From Hydrogenophaga sp. (lineage in GTDB: Bacteria > Pseudomonadota > Gammaproteobacteria > Burkholderiales > Burkholderiaceae): a DNA stretch of 24,795 nt. The stretch lies in NCBI GenBank assembly GCA_025458545.1, contig JALOSH010000002.1, forward strand, positions 1-24,795, written 5' to 3'. The first letter of the stretch is position 1. Each line of letters begins with the position of its first letter. The notes beneath the pieces are model-generated. The model did no database searches and was not told the origin of the DNA. It was given only the letters and a program-made list of their open reading frames with translations. Below are positions 22,481-24,795 of this stretch, piece by piece. The position numbers and the translations under genes were made by a program.

Positions 22481-23473
22481 ATGAACTGGTTGGACCATTC
22501 GATCATGCGACAGCGGGGTGTGGCGCAAGGTCGGGCGCCCGAGACACACGAGCTGACCGAGGCGCTGCAAGGCAAGTACCACTACACCATCGGTCCCTAT
22601 TCAGACCCGGTGCTGAAAATCCGGCCCGGTGACCGGGTGGTGGTGGAGACGCGCGACGCCTTCGAAGGCAAGGTGAAGACCGAACAGGATCTCCCGTCGC
22701 GCGTCTTGAGCATGCCTTTCGTGAACCCGCAAAACGGCCCCATCATGGTCGAGGGTGCCAGCAAGGGAGACGTGCTGGCCGTGTACATCGAGAAGATGTC
22801 GCCGCGTGGTGCCAACCCGCGCGGCACCTGCGCGATGATTCCCCAGTTCGGCGCTCTCAGCGGAACGTCGCTGACCGCGCTGCTGGCCGATGACCTGCCA
22901 GAAATCGTGCGCAAGGTGAACGTCGACGAAGAGGGCGTTTACTGGAGCAAGCGGGTGACCCTGCCTTACCGCCCGCACATTGGCACGCTGAGCTGCAGCC
23001 CGGAGATCGATTCGATCAACACGCTCACGCCCGATGCACACGGCGGCAACATGGACCTGCCCGACATGGGCCCGGGCAGCATCACCTACCTGCCGGTGCG
23101 CACCGAGGGCGGACGCTTGTTCATCGGTGACGCACACGCCTGCCAGGGCGACGGCGAGGTGTGTGGCACGGCGGTTGAATTCGCCAGCACGACCACCATC
23201 CAGGTCGACCTGATCAAGGGCTGGCAGCTCGAATGGCCACGGCTTGAGAACGAGGCCATCATCATGGCCATCGGCAGCGCGCGCCCGCTCGAAGACGCCA
23301 CGCGCATCGCCTACAAGGAGCTGATCCTGTGGATGGAAGCCGAATATGGCTACGACCGCTGGGACGCCTACATGATGCTCAGCCAATGTGGGCAGGTGCG
23401 CCTGGGTAACTTCGTTGATCCAAAGTACACCGTCGGCGCGGGCATCAGCAAAAAGTACCTCGCGCCCGCCTGA
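22481..23473 (+). CDS. acetamidase/formamidase-family protein
   Basis: A 330-residue protein; ATG 22481 follows AGAAGGA (22468-22474) at six bases, better than the TTG just upstream. The sequence fits the FmdA/AmdA fold along its length: LKIRPGDRVVVETRDAFEG, NPQNGPIMVEGASKGDVLAVYIE, a central HGGNMD motif, LPVRTEGGRLFIGDAHACQGDGEVCGTAVE (given here in outline) and a C-terminal YMMLSQCGQVRLG segment. The family hydrolyses formamide, acetamide or related small amides to the acid and ammonia; the substrate cannot be predicted. It is followed 42 bases later by a short-chain dehydrogenase with its own ribosome site, suggesting one catabolic operon. No signal peptide, so cytoplasmic. Confidence 0.92.
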   Translation: MNWLDHSIMRQRGVAQGRAPETHELTEALQGKYHYTIGPYSDPVLKIRPGDRVVVETRDAFEGKVKTEQDLPSRVLSMPFVNPQNGPIMVEGASKGDVLAVYIEKMSPRGANPRGTCAMIPQFGALSGTSLTALLADDLPEIVRKVNVDEEGVYWSKRVTLPYRPHIGTLSCSPEIDSINTLTPDAHGGNMDLPDMGPGSITYLPVRTEGGRLFIGDAHACQGDGEVCGTAVEFASTTTIQVDLIKGWQLEWPRLENEAIIMAIGSARPLEDATRIAYKELILWMEAEYGYDRWDAYMMLSQCGQVRLGNFVDPKYTVGAGISKKYLAPA

Positions 23474-23515
23474 GCCACCTGAGCAAAGCGCATCTTTAAC
23501 CAGCAAGGAGAAAAC

Positions 23516-24277
23516 ATGGATCTCGGACTCAAGGGCCTGAAGGCCGTGGTCACCGGCGGCACCAAGGGCATTGGACGCGCCATCGCGCAGACGCTGGCGG
23601 CCGAAGGCGCTCATGTGGCCTTTTGCGCACGCAACGCCGAAGAGGTGGCGCAGACGGTGAAAGACTTCTCAGGCCTTGGCGTGAAGATCAGCGGGCGTGC
23701 GGTGGATGTGGCCGACGGACCCGCATTGGCTGCGTGGGTGAACGACGTGGCCGCTGAGTTCGGCGGTATCGACATCGTGGTGGCCAACGTCAGTGCGCTG
23801 GCGATCGCCACCGACGAGGCTGCCTGGCAGCGCGGCTTTGAGGTCGACATGATGGGAACCGTCCGGCTGGTCAACGCTGCCATGCCCTATCTGGAGAAGA
23901 GTGGCAAGGCCTCCATCGTGACCATCTCCAGCGTGTCCGGCCGGGAGATCGATTTCGCTTCCGGCCCTTACGGTGCTTTCAAAGCGGCCATCGTCCATTA
24001 CACGCAAGGTCTTGCGTATCACCTGGCAGGCAAGGGCATCCGAGCCAACACCGTCTCGCCCGGCAACACCTACTTTCCCGGTGGTGTCTGGAACCAGATC
24101 GAGACCGGCAACCCCGATTTTTTCAAGATGGCGCTGGGCATGAACCCGACCGGTCGCATGGGCACGCCACAAGAGATGGCCAACGCAGCGGCCTTCCTGG
24201 CCAGCCCTGCAGCGAGTTTCATCACCGGGACCAATCTCGTGGTGGATGGCGCGTTGACCAAGGGCGTTCAGCTGTAG
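23516..24277 (+). CDS. short-chain dehydrogenase/reductase (SDR)
   Basis: A 253-residue classical SDR; ATG 23516 follows AAGGAG at good spacing. The cofactor motif TGGTKGIG (14-21) has a Rossmann fold behind it, and VDVADG, a variant NVS in place of the usual NNAG, S139 (ISSVSG), Y152 and K156 (YGAFK) form the catalytic set. The C-terminal region has VSPGNTYFPGG and a GTNLVVDGALTKG ending. It should oxidise an alcohol or reduce a ketone with NAD(P)(H); FCARN after strand 2 (no Asp at that position) suggests NADP(H), which is a weak inference. It is downstream of the amidase-family gene and likely co-transcribed. The substrate is unknown. Confidence 0.94.
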   Translation: MDLGLKGLKAVVTGGTKGIGRAIAQTLAAEGAHVAFCARNAEEVAQTVKDFSGLGVKISGRAVDVADGPALAAWVNDVAAEFGGIDIVVANVSALAIATDEAAWQRGFEVDMMGTVRLVNAAMPYLEKSGKASIVTISSVSGREIDFASGPYGAFKAAIVHYTQGLAYHLAGKGIRANTVSPGNTYFPGGVWNQIETGNPDFFKMALGMNPTGRMGTPQEMANAAAFLASPAASFITGTNLVVDGALTKGVQL

Positions 24278-24286
24278 GCTTTCGAC

Positions 24287-24309
24287 CCGGCCTTCGCGAA
24301 GAAGGCCGG
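24287..24309. terminator. hairpin between convergent SDR and gyrB genes
   Basis: CCGGCCTTC (24287-24295) and GAAGGCCGG (24301-24309) make a perfect 9-bp stem with a GCGAA loop, nine bases after the SDR stop. There is no T-run on either side, so it is a terminator-like hairpin rather than a textbook intrinsic terminator. It could serve both converging genes. Confidence 0.6.
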
Positions 24310-24331
24310 AAGCGATGTTGACTATCGGCCA

Positions 24332-24347
24332 GAGGCGGCGACGCCTC
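24332..24347. terminator. second small hairpin at the gyrB stop
   Basis: GAGGCG (24332-24337), GCGA loop, CGCCTC (24342-24347): a 6-bp stem that overlaps the gyrB stop codon. It may assist termination together with the larger hairpin nearby. Support is structural only. Confidence 0.35.
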
Positions 24348-24795
24348 AGACGTCGATGTTCCCCGCCCGCAGCGCGTTGCTTTCGATGAAGTCGCGGCGT
24401 GGTTCCACTTCGTCGCCCATCAGCATGGTGAACACGCGGTCGGCCTCGATCGCGTCGTCGATCTGCACGCGCAACAGGCGGCGCACGGTCGGGTCCATGG
24501 TGGTTTCCCAGAGCTGGGCGGGGTTCATTTCGCCCAGGCCTTTGTAGCGCTGGCGGCTGGTGGTGCGCTCGGCTTCGCTGATGAGCCATTGCATGGCCTG
24601 GCGGAAGTCGCTCACCCGCTCTTCCTTCTGCTTGTCGCCTTCGCCCCGCATGACCTTGGCGCCGTCGCTGAGCAGGCCGCGGAAGGTTTCGGCCGCGTGC
24701 GAGAGGGCGGCGTAGTCGGCGCCGTGCACGAAGTCCTGCGTGATGACGCTGCTCTTGATGTTGCCGTGGTGGCGGCGGCTGATGCGCAGGATGGG
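24346..24795 (-). CDS. gyrB: DNA gyrase subunit B, C-terminal part
   Basis: The minus strand carries the last 149 codons plus the stop; the gene continues past the right edge. The segment [20 protein letters not shown] followed by MDP is the GyrB C-terminal signature, and the protein ends [10 protein letters not shown] as in proteobacterial GyrB. The end of the TOPRIM/C-terminal region lies here; GyrB supplies the ATPase and metal-binding part of gyrase, which introduces negative supercoils with GyrA. ParE also carries a related signature, but the [17 protein letters not shown] form and the D-F-I-E-S-N-A-L ending point to GyrB. In proteobacteria gyrB usually follows dnaA and dnaN, so these probably lie beyond the right edge. 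Confidence 0.95.
   Translation of the reverse strand, partial: PILRISRRHHGNIKSSVITQDFVHGADYAALSHAAETFRGLLSDGAKVMRGEGDKQKEERVSDFRQAMQWLISEAERTTSRQRYKGLGEMNPAQLWETTMDPTVRRLLRVQIDDAIEADRVFTMLMGDEVEPRRDFIESNALRAGNIDV

Noticed and set aside
1..24795. CRISPR array, tRNA genes, insertion sequences or integrase
   Set aside because: No spaced repeats, cloverleaf-like sequences, transposase or recombinase proteins were seen on either strand.

Overview
The window looks like a chromosomal segment of a high-GC betaproteobacterium, most likely a member of Comamonadaceae in Burkholderiales (Hydrogenophaga-like). The grounds are overall codon use, the protein families present (a short PACE efflux protein, DUF6502 and DUF4382 proteins, a DUF3179 protein) and the end of gyrB at the right edge. 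The genus is inference. No tRNA, rRNA, CRISPR array, integrase or transposase was seen. Genes are tightly packed and no gene-free stretch exceeds 300 bases.

Left part (1-9124), mostly housekeeping or envelope genes: the start of a [4Fe-4S] ferredoxin-like protein on the minus strand; a small HMA-fold protein translationally coupled to a PACE efflux protein; a secreted DUF3179 protein on the minus strand; a divergent three-gene unit (DUF6502 protein, DUF4382 lipoprotein, degenerate acylphosphatase); a minus-strand histidine kinase / OmpR-type response regulator pair; a secreted NTF2-like protein transcribed away from the kinase; a canonical acylphosphatase; and a NYN-domain protein with a Lys/Ala/Pro-rich linker. 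The kinase/NTF2-like intergenic region carries six TCA cores spaced exactly 11 bp apart, a plausible binding array for the neighbouring OmpR-type regulator. Several start sites lie inside inverted repeats.

Central part (9197-21274): an eight-gene, same-strand, mostly overlapping operon that reads as a composite anti-phage island. Its order is hsdR, hsdM, a DUF1016/YhcG-type PD-(D/E)xK protein, hsdS with a C-terminal extension, an AAA/ABC-type ATPase, an HNH nuclease, a DUF5655-type protein with a second predicted PD-(D/E)xK site, and a three-helix membrane protein (DUF6216-like) with a TTG start. The ATPase/HNH pair resembles the PtuA/PtuB (Septu) pair, here placed directly behind hsdS with a 4-bp overlap. 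The operon therefore encodes a type I restriction-modification system plus a likely second effector module that may act as a back-up or guard. This is the best candidate for an undescribed system in the window.

Right part (21319-24795): an SGNH-like hydrolase on the minus strand; a divergent two-gene unit of an acetamidase/formamidase-family protein and a short-chain dehydrogenase; two terminator-like hairpins; and the C-terminal 149 codons of gyrB on the minus strand. The gyrB position suggests the dnaA-dnaN-gyrB region lies just beyond the right edge, so the defence island sits a few kb from that cluster.
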